NCBI GenBank assembly: GCA_002368175.1
Contig: AP018172.1
Span: forward strand, 124,001-188,000
Reading direction: 5' to 3'
DNA: 64,000 bases
From: Calothrix sp. NIES-2098
GTDB lineage: Bacteria > Cyanobacteriota > Cyanobacteriia > Cyanobacteriales > Nostocaceae
Made by a program: the position numbers and the translations under genes. Each line of letters starts with the position of its first letter. Position 1 is the first letter of the stretch. The notes below the pieces were generated by a model. The model saw only the letters and a list, made by a program, of their open reading frames with translations, was not told the DNA's origin and searched no databases. Positions 62,552-64,000 of this stretch are shown one piece after another.

Positions 62552-64000
62552 TTACGAAAGAACTTCATGCAAGGTATTAAGTAACATATGGGCTGTAAAG
62601 GGCTTGGCTAGGAATTCTCGGATACCAAGGCTCTTTTTTTGAGCAGCAGCTTCATAGGCCATAATTCCACTCATGGCTATAATTTGTGCCTTTGGATTCA
62701 TGCGTTGCAACATGAGTATTGTGCTATTGCCATCCATGACCGGCATCATGATGTCTATTAACACTACGCTGATATCATCTATGTGCTGGGCGTAAAGTGC
62801 TAAAGCTCCAATGCCATCATTAGCAGTTAAAATTCTATAATTATGACTTTCTAAAGTAGTTTTCGCGATTTGGCAAATTGAGACTTCATCATCTACTACT
62901 AAAATCAATTCGCCATGACCGCTTGCTAATTCTGTGTTGGTAATTGCTTGAGTCTCTGTAGCTTCTCTACTCGGTAAGTAAACCTTAAAACAGCTTCCCT
63001 GGTCTACTTCGCTATGCACGGTCACAAATCCGTTGTGGTTTTTGATAATACCCATGACAGTAGAAAGCCCTAGACCCGTTCCTTTACCAATTTCTTTGGT
63101 GGTAAAAAATGGGTCAAAAATGCGATCCATTATTTCTGGTGAAATGCCTGTGCCAGTATCAGCGATAGTGATGACAACATAAAAACCTTCTTGAGCATCG
63201 ACGTGCATACTGGCGTAGTTTTGATCTATCCAGAGGTTTTCTGCACTAATCCTCAAAGTACCGCCATCGGGCATCGCATCACGCGCATTTACGCAGAGGT
63301 TCATTAGTACTTGATGCAGTTGAGTTGCATCTGCAAAAACTGTCCACAGATCTGGGGCGATGTCAGTTTTTGTTTCAATAAATTTGGGGAAAGTACGTTG
63401 AGCAACCTGTGCGACATCTGAAAGTAAGTGCCGTACTTGGACGATGGAGCGACTACCTTCAACACCGCGTGTAAAAGATAGAATTTGCTGGACTAAATCA
63501 GCACCTCGCTTGGCACTCCCTTCTAGTATGCGCAGTAGTTGTTGTGTATTTTCATCGAGTTCGGGGATTTTAAGCGGTAGCAGTTGTGCAGTTGCCAAAA
63601 TTGGCGTCAGGATATTGTTAAAGTCGTGGGCAATACCACTGGCAAGACTACCCAAGCTTTCCAGCCTTTGAGCGCGGAGAAATTGTGCTTCTAGTTGCTT
63701 TTTTTGAGTAATATCTGTACTGAGGGTCAAAATTGATTTCGGATTCCCAACTTCATCGCGCATTAGTGTCCAGCGACTTTCGACAATCAGATCTTGACCA
63801 TCTTTTGTAACTTGCTGCAACTCACCTTGCCATTGATCTTCCTGAGCTAATACTTTTTTTATTTCTAAAAACGGTGGGGAAGTTTCTCCAGATTTGCACA
63901 AAAGTTGAGCAGCATTTCTCCCTAGAACTTCTGCTGTTGTCCATCCGTAAAGGCGCTCTGCACCTTTATTCCAAAATAAGATATGATTTTCTAGGTTACA
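62552..64000 (-). CDS. Hybrid sensor histidine kinase, 5' end beyond the window
   Basis: The reading frame runs off the right edge. Visible order: PAS domain (ILFWNKGAERLYGWTTAEVLG just before the cut), PAC region (SRWTLMRDEVGNPKSILTLSTDIT), HisKA with SLASGIAHDFNNILTP (phospho-accepting His), HATPase with NLCVNARDAMPDGG, DTGTGISPEIMDRIFDPFFTTKEIGKGTGLGL (N, G1 and G2 boxes), then a C-terminal receiver with LVVDDEVSIC and VVLIDIMMPVMDG. A cytoplasmic two-component hybrid kinase; more sensor domains may lie outside. No partner regulator is in view. It converges on the antiporter gene, with simple repeats between. Confidence 0.93.
   Translation of the reverse strand, partial: CNLENHILFWNKGAERLYGWTTAEVLGRNAAQLLCKSGETSPPFLEIKKVLAQEDQWQGELQQVTKDGQDLIVESRWTLMRDEVGNPKSILTLSTDITQKKQLEAQFLRAQRLESLGSLASGIAHDFNNILTPILATAQLLPLKIPELDENTQQLLRILEGSAKRGADLVQQILSFTRGVEGSRSIVQVRHLLSDVAQVAQRTFPKFIETKTDIAPDLWTVFADATQLHQVLMNLCVNARDAMPDGGTLRISAENLWIDQNYASMHVDAQEGFYVVITIADTGTGISPEIMDRIFDPFFTTKEIGKGTGLGLSTVMGIIKNHNGFVTVHSEVDQGSCFKVYLPSREATETQAITNTELASGHGELILVVDDEVSICQIAKTTLESHNYRILTANDGIGALALYAQHIDDISVVLIDIMMPVMDGNSTILMLQRMNPKAQIIAMSGIMAYEAAAQKKSLGIREFLAKPFTAHMLLNTLHEVLS

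Noticed and set aside
1..64000. tRNA, rRNA, tmRNA or other standard RNA genes
   Set aside because: Scanning for T-loop and other conserved RNA signatures by eye gave no credible candidate; a covariance-model search would be needed to exclude them.

Overview
The window is chromosomal DNA from a filamentous, Nostocales-type cyanobacterium. The evidence is: photosystem II genes psbB and psbT next to a short cyanobacterial-type ribosomal protein S1; very many HIP1 octamers (GCGATCGC) inside and between genes; a ThiE with the cyanobacterial N-terminal ThiD2-like domain; intergenic heptamer repeats (GTCATTT/AATGACT type); and CRISPR repeats ending in ATTGAAAC. I cannot name the species. I recognised no rRNA or tRNA gene.

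Layout. (1) 285-2912 encodes a near full-length major vault protein (MVP), the shell protein of the eukaryotic vault particle, followed by a small TA-flanked MITE. (2) 3141-8181 is a sulfate-uptake locus: an sbpA-cysT-cysW-NIL-domain operon on the minus strand, and a second, divergent sbpA-like gene. The 0.5 kb between the two sbpA genes contains several strong dyads. (3) 8284-11646 has an integrase remnant, thiE, thiS and a glycosyltransferase. (4) 12504-36499 is bounded by two seemingly identical, same-direction copies of a 1.25 kb IS4-superfamily element. Between them lie a DUF1517 protein, an orphan three-repeat CRISPR, a parvulin, several transporters and housekeeping genes, and a hopanoid locus (shc, hpnB, a membrane acyltransferase-like gene, hpnG, a ferritin-like di-iron gene, an RND transporter, hpnA, hpnH). 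Next to the right IS copy are the remains of an amidinotransferase gene and a third IS (IS630 family, frameshifted). (5) 37941-42874 carries a HAD protein, rps1, psbT, psbB and a small conserved gene. (6) 43244-47708 carries part of an oligopeptide/nickel-type ABC transporter, holA and a DUF4168 protein. (7) 47913-60313 is a surface/secreted-protein island: a PAS-LuxR regulator, a 794-residue FG-GAP protein, a membrane-anchored parvulin and a 2467-residue protein containing six almost identical 117-residue repeats, Calx-beta segments, a class 3 lipase domain and the same type of C-terminal DUF4114 pair. (8) 61194-64000 has a cation/proton antiporter and a hybrid histidine kinase cut by the window end.

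How they work together. SbpA, CysT and CysW would import sulfate, but the ATPase (CysA) is not in the window. Shc cyclises squalene, HpnH adds adenosine, HpnG removes adenine, and HpnA and HpnB are hopanoid-associated sugar enzymes; the di-iron protein, the acyltransferase-like protein and the RND pump are candidates for modifying or moving hopanoids. PsbB and PsbT belong to the photosystem II core. The two FG-GAP/DUF4114 proteins look like type I secretion substrates, and the parvulin between them is a plausible folding partner. The MVP gene is the most unusual item: its similarity to animal vault protein extends to the cap-ring C-terminus.
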